DNA of 64,000 bases from Diacronema lutheri (Eukaryota; Haptophyta; Pavlovophyceae; Pavlovales; Pavlovaceae). A program made the position numbers and the translations under genes. This document shows positions 28,643 to 38,264 of the stretch, piece after piece (the first letter of the stretch is position 1; each line of letters starts with the position of its first letter). The notes under the pieces were generated by a model. That model was not told the origin of the DNA. It did not search any database and saw only the letters and a program-made list of their open reading frames with translations. Where the stretch lies: positions 62,001 through 126,000 of the forward strand of contig JAGTXO010000044.1 in the NCBI GenBank assembly GCA_019448385.1, read 5' to 3'.

Positions 28643-31600
28643 CTGCAGGCCATCGTCACCTCGTACACGGGGATCTACGACTACCTCGTTTCGCACCGGC
28701 TCGGCCCCGATTTTGTCGACACGGCGACGGCGAAGCACGTGCTCGCGAACCTGCCCCATTCGGAGCGGCCTGGGTCGGACGCCACGCCTGCAGAGTGGGC
28801 ACGCATTGGCAAGTCCAACTTCCATCGCGCGCTCGCACGCGGCCTGCACCCGGACAAGCTTTGGTGCGCGCAGACGACGGTTGTGCACGAGTTCATGGCG
28901 TCCCGCCTGCGCGAATTGGCGCTACGCGCATTGGCGATCCTCACCGGGGGCACGCCCGAGCTCGTCGTGGCACCTCTCGCTCCGCCGCGCGTGACGGGCT
29001 GGCAGGGCGTCGGACCCGCGCAGGGCGGCGGGCGGCGGGCCGCGGAGCCGTCGCCCGTCGAGGTCTTCGCCTGCGACATGGCGGCGGATGTGTGCACGGG
29101 TCTGCGCGTCGCGCACCACGGACGTGAGGCGGCGTTTCACGGGCATCGGGGAGTTGCGATGCTCGCCGCCGAGAGGCTGCGGCAGGAAGCGCACCGGCTG
29201 TCACCGCAGGTCGGCGACAGACGCGGCCGTGACGGGGCGGACCGCCCGTCGGCGCGCACCCGTGCGGCCACGGGCGGGCCATCACAAGGGACGGGCTCCT
29301 CCCCCCGCGCAAGCGCGCCGCCGTCACGGCCAGCCCCGCGCACGTTCCGGCGTCCGGCACAGGGCCAGCAGGGGCCACCGCAGGGGCCGCCTCCGCCGCC
29401 CTACCCGCCGCCACCGCCGCCCCCTCCGCCGCCGCCACCACCGCGGGACGGAGACGAGGACGAGCGGGGCGCCGGCGGCGACGACGACGTCGACGTCGTC
29501 GACGACGGGCACGCCGGCGGCGATGATGCCGGCGCGCGCGGCCGGCGGCAGCGGCACCGTGCCGGGGCTAGCCGCGCAGACCCCGTCATGCCGCCGGCCA
29601 CGGCGCACCGGTCGATGCAGGGCGGCACGTACGCGGCGCTGGACCACCTCACCGTCATGCAGGCCGCGGGTCTGGCGCCTGACTCGGCCGTCCCGATGCT
29701 GGTCAGCGTGCCGCACGACTTTTCGGAGCGCTTCGCCGCGGCTTTCGTGCAGGTGATCCACAAGCTTCGCGACGCCGAGGCGGACGAGGGCACCGGCGGC
29801 CACGGCGCACGCCAGACGGCGACAGAACGCGCGCTGAAGATGCTTCTCCTGCTGCCAGCGCTCCTCCTACGCGCGACCCGCGCCGACAAAGTGAGGGTAG
29901 GCAAACAGCTTGCCGCGCGCTTCGCCGCATGGGAGGCGGGTGACTACGACCAATTGGTTGCGCACTGGGAGCGCGACTGCTCGTGGCACGCGGCACGCGC
30001 GTTCCAGTCGTCGCAGGATGCGGACGAGCGCCTGCACAAGCGCGTGCTCGCACTCATCGCCAAGGGCAAGGTGTCCGACGCGCGGCGGCTACTGGAGAGC
30101 TTGGGTGTCGCCGACATAGCCCGCCCGGAGGTGCTCGCGCAGATGGCAGCCAAACACCCGGTGCGCACGGCGGACGTCGACGACGGCCTTGCCGATCGGG
30201 ACGACTTGCCCCGAGTGGTGATCTCGCCGGAAGACATCGTGACGGCGTTCCGCAGCCTCGACACGGACAAGGCGGCCGGCGCCTCGACCTGGCGCTACGA
30301 ATACCTCATCGCCCTGGTGCCGACCGTGCCCTTCCCGTCGATCATGGCGGCCGATGCGGCACACTCGGGCGCCTACTTTGCGACGCGCTTCGCCAACAAC
30401 TTGCTGCCTGCGTGGTTCAATTTCGTCTTCTCCTCCGTGCGGCTTCTGGCGCTTCGCAAGTGTACGCCCGGGGTGGACGGGCGCGAGGACGCTCGCCCGG
30501 TCGGCATCGGTTGTGCGTTGCGACGGGCGGTTTCCAAGGCGGTGGTCTCGCGCGCATCGCACAAGGCGCTGGCGGCGGGCTACTTCGCGCCGCAGCAGCT
30601 GGGAGTCGCCGTACCGTCGGGCGGCACCAAGCTCGTCCTCTCCGTGCGCGAACTCCTCGACGCGGATCCCACGCTCTGCATCGTCGCGGTCGACGTCTCC
30701 AACGCCTTCAACTCCGTCAGTCGGGCGCATCTCCTGCGCTGCCTGACGGACGTTCGCCTCCCTGAGGACCTCCGAGCGCTCGCTCGCCTCGCGCTCGCGA
30801 CGCTCGCTCAAGAGGCGCTGGTCTTCGCGGGCGGCGGCAGCGGCGGGGCACCTCTCCGTGAGCTCGGCTTCCGCAGCTCCGAGGGCGTCCAGCAGGGTGC
30901 GCCGGAAAGCTCCTTCTTCTTCGCGGCCGCCATCCAACCCCTTCTCGACGAGTTCGACGCGCGCCTGGCGCTCCACGGCGGGGCGGTCCGCGCGGCGCAC
31001 GACGACGTTTACCTCCTCGGGCGGCCGGTAGATGTCTTCGCCGCGCTTGCGGACTTCACGCGACGGCTGGAGGACCTCGGCCTTTGCGCCAATGCGGCCA
31101 AGTCGCAGTGCTGGATCGATCCGCTCCACATGGCCACGCTCGAGGCCTGCCGCGGCTCGATCCCGCTCGGCTCGGTGCCAGACGGCGCGGGTGGCGCGCA
31201 TTACGGCATCGATGTCTACGGCGTGCCCATCGGCGCGCGCGAGTATGTGCACTCGACCCTCAGCACGAAGGCCGACGAGCTTGCCGGCAAAGCGAACAAC
31301 ATGATTCAGTCGCTCGGCTCGTCGGACAAACAGTCGCTGTGGGTCGTGTTGCGCTGCTCGTTCCAGCACCGCTTCGCATGGTTCACCTCCAACTCCTACC
31401 CTTCCGACGCGGCCGGCGCGGCGGCGATCTACGACGCTGCCGTCCTTCGGGTCGCCACCGTCGCCCTCGGCGTCTCGGTGTCCACCGATGCTCACGCCTG
31501 CCGCCGGCTGTTCCTACCGGTCGCGCAGCACGGCGGCGGCCTGCGCAGGCAGGCCGACTCTGCGCTCGCGGAAGTCTGGGGCGCAGCGTGGCGGGTCGTG

Positions 31601-33150
31601 CCACACTTGCTCGACACGCTCGCGCCGGACGGCACGGTGCTCATGCAGGGCATCCTCGACCGCCCGGCCATCGCAGCTCGCGTCGGTCGCGGCGCATTCG
31701 AAGACATGCCCACGCAGGGCTGGCGCCAGTTTTTCGCCTCGGGCTCGCGCCTAGGCGGCGAGCTCGAGGCGACGTGGAGTCGCATGCAGACGGAGCTGGC
31801 CGGATGGAGGCAGCAGCCGGACGGCGTGGAGGTGCGCGTGCTGCACTTGCCCGCTGGGTCGGTTGCACCCGCGGCGCCCGACGCGGGTCGCAGGCCCAAC
31901 CTGCAGGCCGACATCACCGGCGACCGCGAGCGCTGCCGCCTCGCGATGCTCGACGCGGAGCACGCCGCCATGCCCCCCTCCGCACGCGCGCGCCAGCTGT
32001 GGTTCGCACTCGGTCGGGAGAGCGGCTTGTTTCTCTCGTTGCTGCCGCGCGGCCTCGGCGCCTTCTCGTGCGCGGAGTGGGTCGAGGCCACGGCGCGCTA
32101 CTTTGGCCTGCCGAGCCCGGCATGCGCGCCGCTCGCGGCGGCGGGCGCGCGCCTCCCGCGCAGCGGCGCGCAGCGGCCGGTGCCCGTCGACGCTTACGGC
32201 GACTCGATCGCTGCGGCGCCCGGCGTCGCGCACGACCACTTCGCCAAGCTTCGGCATGACCCGGTCCTCGCCGCGGTCGCGTCGCTCGCCCGCATGGCGG
32301 GCGCCTACGTGCGCCTCGAGGACAGTGACATCTTCGGCTCCGTGCTCGCCGGCGTGCCGGCCGCGGGCCGCCGTGCGCTCGGTCGCCGGCGCGTGCCGAC
32401 AGTCGAGTTCGTCATCGCGCTCCGCAGCCAGCTGAACCTCTTCGAGCTCAAGACGCTCGCCTTCTGCCCGACGCGCTACAAGCCGTGGGCAGACGCCCGA
32501 CGCTGCGGGGCAGTGGAGCTGCGCGCGCGCGAGGTGCCGAGGGAGCGGCTGCGCGAGTGCGTCGCGCTCGACCGGGAGGTCTTCGCGGCGCCAGAGGGCC
32601 ACGTGGGCCCGATGCAGCGGCGCCTCCACGAGTTCCCGCCGCTGCAGGCGGTCGTCGTCGGCAGTTTTGGCGAATGGTCGGCCGGGCTGGCTGCCCTCCT
32701 CAAGACGCTCTCGCACATGGGCGCGGACGCGTGGATGGCGCGCATGCGCGCGCCGACTCGCGGCGCCGCCCAGGCGTCGCTCGAGCGCGTCATGCGCCAC
32801 CAGCTCGCCGCGTGTGTGGTGCGCGGGCACGCGCAGCTGCTGCTCGCGCGCGCGCGCATGGTGCGCGCGGGGGCCGCGCCGCGTCGTGCGGCCGACCAGG
32901 CGGCGGAAGCGGGCGCTGACGCGTGCGGTGGTTTGGACGGCGTGTATCGCCTGCACGCGGGCGGCGGCACGCGACCGGCAGCGCGCGGCGGTTAGGCACG
33001 TGCGGGCCCTTTGGGCCCGTCGGGCCTCGCTGCCCGCTCGCTGGTGACCGGGATGCGCGGGAATCGACGACATTGGTGGCTACTCGATTCCCCCGCAGCT
33101 GGTGCTGACCCCGCTGTCCTGACGTAAGCGCCGTTAATATTTTTAATGGC
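28643..33150 (+). mobile_element. Non-LTR retrotransposon (LINE), long copy
   Basis: An element of about 4.5 kb with one long open frame and a 3' tail of about 150 bp (32996-33150) ending AGCGCCGTTAATATTTTTAATGG. The same tail recurs at 28500-28642 and, inverted, at 36272-36430, which defines the element's 3' end. There is no poly(A), no LTR and no obvious target-site duplication. The frame is open right up to the junction with the upstream tail copy without an initiating ATG, so the 5' end is probably truncated. Confidence 0.85.
28739..32995 (+). CDS. LINE reverse transcriptase polyprotein
   Basis: About 1,420 residues, no internal stop. The N-terminal 280 residues contain a basic/Pro-rich linker and an Asp-rich patch. 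The reverse-transcriptase domain lies at about 30,200-31,150: DKAAGASTWRYEYL, RPVGIGCALRRAV (motif 2-like), IVAVDVSNAFNSVSRAHLL (motif A, catalytic Asp), FRSSEGVQQGAPESSFFF (motif B, QG), and RAAHDDVYLLG (motif C, A-H-D-D rather than Y-A-D-D, both Asp kept). The C-terminal 500 residues carry no zinc knuckle or endonuclease motif I can recognise. 28739 is a GTG; the same frame is open upstream to 28631. It looks whole from the RT domain onward. Confidence 0.85.
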   Translation: MLANLPHSERPGSDATPAEWARIGKSNFHRALARGLHPDKLWCAQTTVVHEFMASRLRELALRALAILTGGTPELVVAPLAPPRVTGWQGVGPAQGGGRRAAEPSPVEVFACDMAADVCTGLRVAHHGREAAFHGHRGVAMLAAERLRQEAHRLSPQVGDRRGRDGADRPSARTRAATGGPSQGTGSSPRASAPPSRPAPRTFRRPAQGQQGPPQGPPPPPYPPPPPPPPPPPPPRDGDEDERGAGGDDDVDVVDDGHAGGDDAGARGRRQRHRAGASRADPVMPPATAHRSMQGGTYAALDHLTVMQAAGLAPDSAVPMLVSVPHDFSERFAAAFVQVIHKLRDAEADEGTGGHGARQTATERALKMLLLLPALLLRATRADKVRVGKQLAARFAAWEAGDYDQLVAHWERDCSWHAARAFQSSQDADERLHKRVLALIAKGKVSDARRLLESLGVADIARPEVLAQMAAKHPVRTADVDDGLADRDDLPRVVISPEDIVTAFRSLDTDKAAGASTWRYEYLIALVPTVPFPSIMAADAAHSGAYFATRFANNLLPAWFNFVFSSVRLLALRKCTPGVDGREDARPVGIGCALRRAVSKAVVSRASHKALAAGYFAPQQLGVAVPSGGTKLVLSVRELLDADPTLCIVAVDVSNAFNSVSRAHLLRCLTDVRLPEDLRALARLALATLAQEALVFAGGGSGGAPLRELGFRSSEGVQQGAPESSFFFAAAIQPLLDEFDARLALHGGAVRAAHDDVYLLGRPVDVFAALADFTRRLEDLGLCANAAKSQCWIDPLHMATLEACRGSIPLGSVPDGAGGAHYGIDVYGVPIGAREYVHSTLSTKADELAGKANNMIQSLGSSDKQSLWVVLRCSFQHRFAWFTSNSYPSDAAGAAAIYDAAVLRVATVALGVSVSTDAHACRRLFLPVAQHGGGLRRQADSALAEVWGAAWRVVPHLLDTLAPDGTVLMQGILDRPAIAARVGRGAFEDMPTQGWRQFFASGSRLGGELEATWSRMQTELAGWRQQPDGVEVRVLHLPAGSVAPAAPDAGRRPNLQADITGDRERCRLAMLDAEHAAMPPSARARQLWFALGRESGLFLSLLPRGLGAFSCAEWVEATARYFGLPSPACAPLAAAGARLPRSGAQRPVPVDAYGDSIAAAPGVAHDHFAKLRHDPVLAAVASLARMAGAYVRLEDSDIFGSVLAGVPAAGRRALGRRRVPTVEFVIALRSQLNLFELKTLAFCPTRYKPWADARRCGAVELRAREVPRERLRECVALDREVFAAPEGHVGPMQRRLHEFPPLQAVVVGSFGEWSAGLAALLKTLSHMGADAWMARMRAPTRGAAQASLERVMRHQLAACVVRGHAQLLLARARMVRAGAAPRRAADQAAEAGADACGGLDGVYRLHAGGGTRPAARGG

Positions 33151-33705
33151 TCTGGGTCGTCGGTTCGTATCGCCGACGATAACCGACAAACGCAGTATGG
33201 CTGGACGCCCCCGTCCGGCTTGGCGAAAGTACCCGCGCTTTCGGCAACGGCTTGGGCACGTCCGTCTCGCCGACTGAATACTAACCGAGCGCGTGCTGAG
33301 CGCGCTCCTCTTTGCGGGTCCATGCAGAGCGCTCAAGGGCGGCGACTCGACCACCAATGAACCGTTCGGAGGCCACGAGAGATGCGGCTGCCACGCGCAG
33401 CCGCGCGCGCACCGTCGTGGTGGCGGTCGAGCGTGGACACTGTCACGCGGTGCACGTGAAGTTGTGAACGCACTGCTTGCGCGTGGCTCCTCGTCGCGAG
33501 TCCACACAGAGCGAACACAGAATGCTGGGTCAAGGGCCACGACTCGACCATCAATGAACCGCTAGCGCGGACGGGCACGCATCGACACGCACGCACGCAT
33601 CGGTGCAGGTGACCCCCCTTGTTCGTCGTGGCATTCTTTTTCATGGGCGAGGGTCGGCTGACCCCCCCCCCCCTCCCCCCCCCCCCCCCCCCCCACCTTC
33701 CCCCC
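33151..33705. other. Intergenic with degenerate repeat pair
   Basis: No gene seen. Two related stretches, about 33,316-33,366 and 33,498-33,562, share GTCCA-ACAGAGCG, GCGACTCGACCA or CACGACTCGACCA and CAATGAACCG, suggesting an old local duplication. Two C runs (33,662-33,673 and 33,675-33,694) lie just past the PP2C stop. Confidence 0.5.
33662..33694. repeat. Homopolymer C tract (12 C, T, 20 C)
   Basis: C tract interrupted once, 12 bp beyond the PP2C stop codon, in its 3' UTR (G-rich in the mRNA). Confidence 0.9.
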
Positions 33706-35364
33706 TCACACTTCCATAAACGCGAGCGCGAGGATGGTGATGTCGTCAACGATGCCCTCGTTCTCCGCCCACTTTGCGCTGCCTGCCCGAGAACGCCCGC
33801 ACGGCGGCGCAGCGCGGCGCAGCGCGGCGCAAGCGAGCGCGCAAGCGCACAGACCGGCCGCTCCGCCGTCAGCGACGCCGCGCCGCGCGGGAAGACGCAT
33901 CACGGGCGCGCGCGCACTCTCGAGCGCGACAGCATCGACGGCCTCGTGGAAGGTGAGTCCGTGCATCTGCCGCTTCAGCCAGATTGAGTCGACCACCTCT
34001 TGGTCCGACATAAATTCCCAGACTCCGTCCGACGCGATCAGCACGAACGCGAGGTCGTCGCTCAGCTCAAAGAATTGCACCTCTGGCTCAGCGACGATAC
34101 CAACCGTTGCGGCGAGGTCGTCGCCAAATGAGCGAGACATGGCTGCAGCGCGGCGTCAAGTGGGTCGAGGTGGTCGCGCGTGTGCGAATGCTCGCGATCG
34201 GCGCGGGCGCCCGTGGCGACGGCAGACCGGCGCACGCGCGCGCGCGCGCGCGCACGCGCGTGGTCGCGTCGCGGCGTCGCGCGCGTGCGCCGACCGATGC
34301 CGGGCGTCTCCTCGTCGCGCAGCCAAACGCGCTGGATGTCGTCAAGCCCGGCGCCAGCCCACGGCTCGACGCGCCCGCCCCTCGAGATGATGCGCGCCTT
34401 TTCAGTGGGCGAGTCGGGCTTGTGGTCCGTCGTGAGCGCGCGCGCAACGAGCGTCAACCGGCCGGCGCGCATCTGAAAGTGCGCGGCGATGCAGCGCGAG
34501 TCGCCGACGTTGGCCGTGACGAGCTGCTTGCCAAGCAGCAGCAGCGCGCAGCACGTGGAGCCCGAAAGCATCGTGTCAATGGGCGACGCGTGCAGCGCCT
34601 TGTTCGTCGCGAGAAAAACCTCCTTGATCGCCTTGTCGAGCTCGGCCTTCTCGCGCACGGTGGAGAGAGACCTCATTGCACGCTGCACGCTTGGTGGCGC
34701 ACCGTGCAGCTTCTCGCGGAGCGCGTACGGGATCGAGCGGACGAGAAAGTTGGAGCAGCGATCGCCATGGAGGCCGTGCCCATCCATGACCGCAAAGAAG
34801 CCCTGGTCGAGAGCCAATCCGGGGGATGTGGCGCAGCGGCGGCCGTGAGCTGCGCGCGCGCGAGCGCGCGCGCGCGCATTCGCCCAGGACCATGTGGCGC
34901 TCGCAAACGCGGCGCGCATGGCGGGCGGGGCACGATGAGCGCACCGATGACGCATCCAGGAAGGCGGCATCGCCCACCATGTCGTCCTGGTTGAGCTTCT
35001 CCCTGTTGCCCGCGTCGTAGCCGACCATGCTCACCGAAGCCAGCTGTCGAATTCCAAGCGCCGAATGGAGCTCGCTCCGCACGGGGCAACGCTGACCGTC
35101 GATCGCGATGGTGTGGAGGGAGGCGGCGGCCGAGCCCATGCTGCCAAGCTGCATTCCGACTTGCGTGGGCCGTCGACTGTCGTGCTTGCTCACGCGCGCG
35201 CGGCCGCCGAGATGCGTCCACGCCAGGGCGGGCATGGCGCTCGTGAACCGCGCGGAGTAGTAGGCGGGCGGCTCGGGCCCGGCCGGAACGGCGGCGCGTG
35301 CGACGGGCCGCGGCATCGGTAGCCCCTCGATCCGCCGGCCACAGCCGGACGAACATGCTCCCAT
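33706..35364 (-). CDS. PP2C-family protein phosphatase
   Basis: Exons 34945-35364, 34295-34802, 33918-34142 and 33706-33782 give 409 residues. MGACSSGCG suggests N-myristoylation and palmitoylation, so plasma-membrane attachment. PP2C motifs: LNQDDMVGD, GFFAVMDGHGLHGDRCS (metal-binding DGHG), SGSTCCALLLLGKQLVTANVGDSRC, LTTDHKPDSPTEKARI, and across two splices PGIAMSRSFGDDLAATVGIVAEPEV, then IASDGVWEFMSDQEVVD and GIVDDITILAL (last metal Asp). All metal ligands are present, so it should be an active Mg/Mn-dependent Ser/Thr phosphatase. The introns contain long alternating CG runs (for example 34,228-34,258). Donors are GTGCGC, GTCGGC and GTGCGC. Confidence 0.95.
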
Positions 35365-35484
35365 GGTCCAACCAAAAAATAAACAAAAAGAAAACGGTCG
35401 TACCCCGTTGTACGATCTGAGAGCGAATGTGTAAAATGTCAGCCCATTGCTCTGTGAACAGGGTGATCGGACGATGGTGCCGCC

Positions 35485-36111
35485 ATGAGGTTGCTGCTTG
35501 TCGCGCCCATCGTTGGCGGCAGTGCGGCGTTCGTGCCGCTCGGCGCCATCCGGTGCCGCGGCCGTGGCTTCGCTGGCACAGCGTTCCATTGCGGCCTCTC
35601 CCAGACCACCGTCGTCGGCCGCACGCCGCTGCCTCTGCACGCCGCGCGCGCGCGGCTACCTCTGCACGCCGCGCGCGCGCGGCTACCTCTGCACGCCGCG
35701 CGCGCGCGGCCGCGCATGCTCTTCAACACACCGTCGCGGCTTGGCGCAGACATTGTGCTTGCGATTGCGAACTGGTTCGGCCAATGGTCGATCAGGATGG
35801 CACCCCGCGCGCTCGCCGACGCGGTGCTCTTGACAGGCAAAGGGCTCACCGACGCGGTGCTCTCGACAGGCAAATGGCTAACGATCACGTGCGTTGCGTG
35901 TGTCTTCGTCACCACCAAGCTCAACGGGGACGAGCGCAAGCGCATGCGGGCTCTCGAGGAGCGCAAGTTGGCCCTCGAGGAGCGCAGGCTGGCATTCGAC
36001 GAGGAGGAGCGCAAGCGCAAGCTGGATCTCGAGGAGCGCAAGCTGGCACTTGACGAGGATGAGCGCAAGCGCAAGCTGGCGCAGCCGTTCATGCAGAAGC
36101 CATGGGGCTGA
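35485..36111 (+). CDS. Hypothetical secreted/plastid-type protein with coiled-coil tail
   Basis: A single exon of 208 residues. MRLLLVAPIVGGSAAFVPLG is a signal peptide with an A-FVP cleavage context, like bipartite plastid targeting sequences. It is followed by three 9-residue repeats (PLHAARARL), two hydrophobic stretches (IVLAIANWF and ITCVACVFVTT) and a charged coiled coil built of E-R-K-L-A-L-E-E-R heptad-like repeats. The family is unknown. The start is 120 bp from the divergent PP2C start. Confidence 0.6.
   Translation: MRLLLVAPIVGGSAAFVPLGAIRCRGRGFAGTAFHCGLSQTTVVGRTPLPLHAARARLPLHAARARLPLHAARARPRMLFNTPSRLGADIVLAIANWFGQWSIRMAPRALADAVLLTGKGLTDAVLSTGKWLTITCVACVFVTTKLNGDERKRMRALEERKLALEERRLAFDEEERKRKLDLEERKLALDEDERKRKLAQPFMQKPWG
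35632..35712 (+). repeat. Three tandem 27-bp coding repeats
   Basis: Three near-identical units (CCTCTGCACGCCG followed by a CG run and GCTA), encoding PLHAARARL three times. The alternating CG core is a likely slippage site. Confidence 0.85.
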
Positions 36112-36271
36112 GGCGCGCTTTGCACCCAACACAGTGATCGTCGTACACTGCGCAGCTCGCTGCACGCATCGACGAGTTGCACGGCGCAGCGATGCGCCTG
36201 CCTCTGCCAGACGCCAGTGCGCGCGCACGAGCCTACCCGCACACTCGCTTGGCTGGCATCTGGGCTCGAGT

Positions 36272-36430
36272 ATATACTAACGGCGCTTACGTCAGGACAG
36301 CGGGGTCAGCACCAGCTGCGGGGGAATCGAGTAGCCACCAATGTCGTCGATCCCCGCGCATCCCGGTCACCAGCGAGCGGGCAGCGAGGCGGTGCGGGCC
36401 CAGAGGCCCGCCCGCGCCTAGCCGCCGCGC
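36272..36430 (-). mobile_element. LINE 3' tail, inverted 5'-truncated copy
   Basis: Read on the minus strand, this matches the tail of the long LINE: GGGCCTCTGGGCC, the GAATCGACGACATTGGTGGC stretch, CCCCCGCAGCTGGTGCTG and terminal CCTGACGTAAGCGCCGTTAG. Identity to 33,000-33,135 is high, so this is a recent insertion. The minus-strand 3' terminus abuts GGCTCGAGTATATA (36,263-36,276). Confidence 0.85.
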
Positions 36431-36890
36431 ACCGCCGGCGCCCCCCGGCCGCGCGCGCCGCCGCACCCTCCGCAGCCGCGGCGCGCACCACAGCTAGCCG
36501 CGCCCGCGCCAGCAGAGGCCCGAGGGCCGACGGAATTCACCGCCGCCACCGAGCCGCCGCCAGCCCTGCCGCCGGACAGACCGCCGAGTGCGCCGCCGCC
36601 CGCACCACGCGCGCCGCCGCCCCGCACGCCTCCGCGCCGCCGGCCGCCGCCCCCGAGCGCGCCTCCGCCCGCCGCCAGCGAACCTGTCGGCCCGCCGGCA
36701 ATCCGCCCACCATCGCTCAGCCTCCCGCCCACCGACGCGCGCACCGCGGCCTCCCCCGCCACAGCCCACCGACCCGCTTGCAAAGGCAGAGGCGGGAGCA
36801 GACAGAGCAGAGGGTTCCTGAAGCGCGAGACGGGGGACAATTGAGGGCACCTCACGATGACGACGGCCTTACTTGGGAACACCAAAAACA

Positions 36891-36919
36891 GGTCCCACAC
36901 GCGTAAAACGTGTGGGACC
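36891..36919. other. Perfect 11-bp hairpin, copy 1
   Basis: GGTCCCACACG pairs with CGTGTGGGACC around a 7-nt loop (CGTAAAA). It may act as a terminator or 3'-end structure, or be a foldback remnant. Confidence 0.8.
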
Positions 36920-37549
36920 CGCGGCGGCACCGGCATGGTCCCCCCATCTCGCGAACAAACGAGTGCGCATCGCGAGCGGGGATCTTGAAAGTCTTGTGGG
37001 AAGGCGCCGCCACCGGCACGCCCGTCCTAGTAATCGCCACCGTCGTCCTCGAAGACCGTGCCTGCGTCGTCCGAGTAGTAGCCACCGAGGGGCCGTTCGC
37101 CATCGTCCAGGCGGGCGGACGGCCGAGCCGCGTCGACAGCTCGCACCGCCGCGTCGACGTGCGGGAACCAGCCTTCATCGCCAGCCCAGAGCATCTCACC
37201 GCCGCCACCGAGCCGCCGCCAGCCCTGCCGCCGGACAGACCGCCGAGTGCGCCGCCGCCCGCACCACGCGCGCCGCCGCCCCGCACGCCTCCGCGCCGCC
37301 GGCCGCCGCCCCCGAGCGCGCCCCCGCCCGCCGCCAGCGAACCTGTCGGCCCGCCGGCAATCCGCCCACCATCGCTCAGCCTCCCGCCCACCGACGCGCG
37401 CACCGCGGCCTCCCCCGCCAAAGCCCACCGACCCGCTTGCAAAGGCAGAGGCGGGAGCAGACAGAGCAGAGGGTTCCTGAAGCGCGAGACGGGGGACAAT
37501 TGAGGGCATCTCACGATGACGACGGCCTTACTTGGGAACACCAAAAACA

Positions 37550-37578
37550 GGTCCCACACGCGTAAAACGTGTGGGACC
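37550..37578. other. Perfect 11-bp hairpin, copy 2
   Basis: Same stem and loop as 36891-36919, in the second duplication unit. No stem base has changed. Confidence 0.8.
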
Positions 37579-37686
37579 CGCGGCGGCAGCCGGCACGGTC
37601 CCCCCATCTCGCGAACAAACGAGTGCGCATCGCGAGCGGGGATCTTGAAAGTCTTGTGGGAAGGCGCCGCCACCGGCACGCCCGTC

Positions 37687-38183
37687 CTAGTAATCGCCAC
37701 CGTCGTCCTCGAAGACCGTGCCTGCGTCGTCCGAGTAGTAGCCACCGAGGGGCCGTTCGCCATCGTCCAGGCGGGCGGACGGCCGAGCCGCGTCGACAGC
37801 TCGCACCGCCGCGTCGACGTGCGGGAACCAGCCTTCATCGCCAGCCCAGAGCACGTCGGCGGCCAAAGTCGCGAACCACCGATGCTCCGCCCGGCGTACG
37901 CAGGCAAAGGGAATGTCACCGGGATCGCGCGCGTCCGCAGCGACAAAGAAGCCGAGCCAGATGAAGGCAAGGCCCCGGTCACGACGAGCCAGAGCGCCAT
38001 CGAGCAGCCCCCAAAACCGCCGCGCGGCGCCCGCCTCACGGCGAGGCCACCGGTCGCCGTAGCGCGCGGGCTCGCCGTGCTCGGGCTGCAGGCCAAAGAC
38101 GCCGGCGGGCGGCCGCACGCCCCGGAGGAAGAGGCACTGATCGAAAACGAGGGAAGCGGCGCACCACGGGCAAGGCCCGTCGC
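37687..38183 (-). pseudogene. Gene fragment or unresolved gene, function unknown
   Basis: An open minus-strand frame reading DGPCPWCAASLVFDQCLFLRG, RRFWGLLDGALARRDRGLAF, PFACVRRAEHRWFATLAADVLW and ending FEDDGGDY-stop. The composition is protein-like, but no ATG is found near the 5' end; a CAG acceptor sits at 38184-38186 and a TATATA at 38199-38204. Either an upstream exon exists elsewhere or the gene has lost its start. The last 53 codons are repeated in the 660-bp duplication (stop near 37027), so two 3' ends exist for one 5' part. The CPWC motif hints at a redox or zinc site; no family is recognised. Confidence 0.4.
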
Positions 38184-38264
38184 CTGCCCCGGCTCGAGTA
38201 TATAGGGCCTTTCCGGGTCCTCCAAGCCGACAAGCGGCCTTGCTGAGGCAGATCGCGTAAAAAA

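Larger units (their letters stand above)
36537..37853. repeat. Tandem direct duplication, about 660-bp unit, two copies
   Basis: Unit 1 is 36537-37195 and unit 2 is 37196-37853 (period 659-660). The copies are nearly identical over Pro/Arg-codon-rich DNA, a perfect hairpin and the 3' end of a minus-strand frame. Similarity stops after GCCAGCCCAGAGCA in unit 2. Near-identity of non-coding parts indicates a recent event. A collapsed or false duplication from assembly is possible. Confidence 0.95.

Noticed and set aside
33160-33200. tRNA-like sequence (GGTTCGTATC) after the LINE
   Set aside because: It resembles a T-arm box but no acceptor stem, D arm or anticodon arm can be paired around it.
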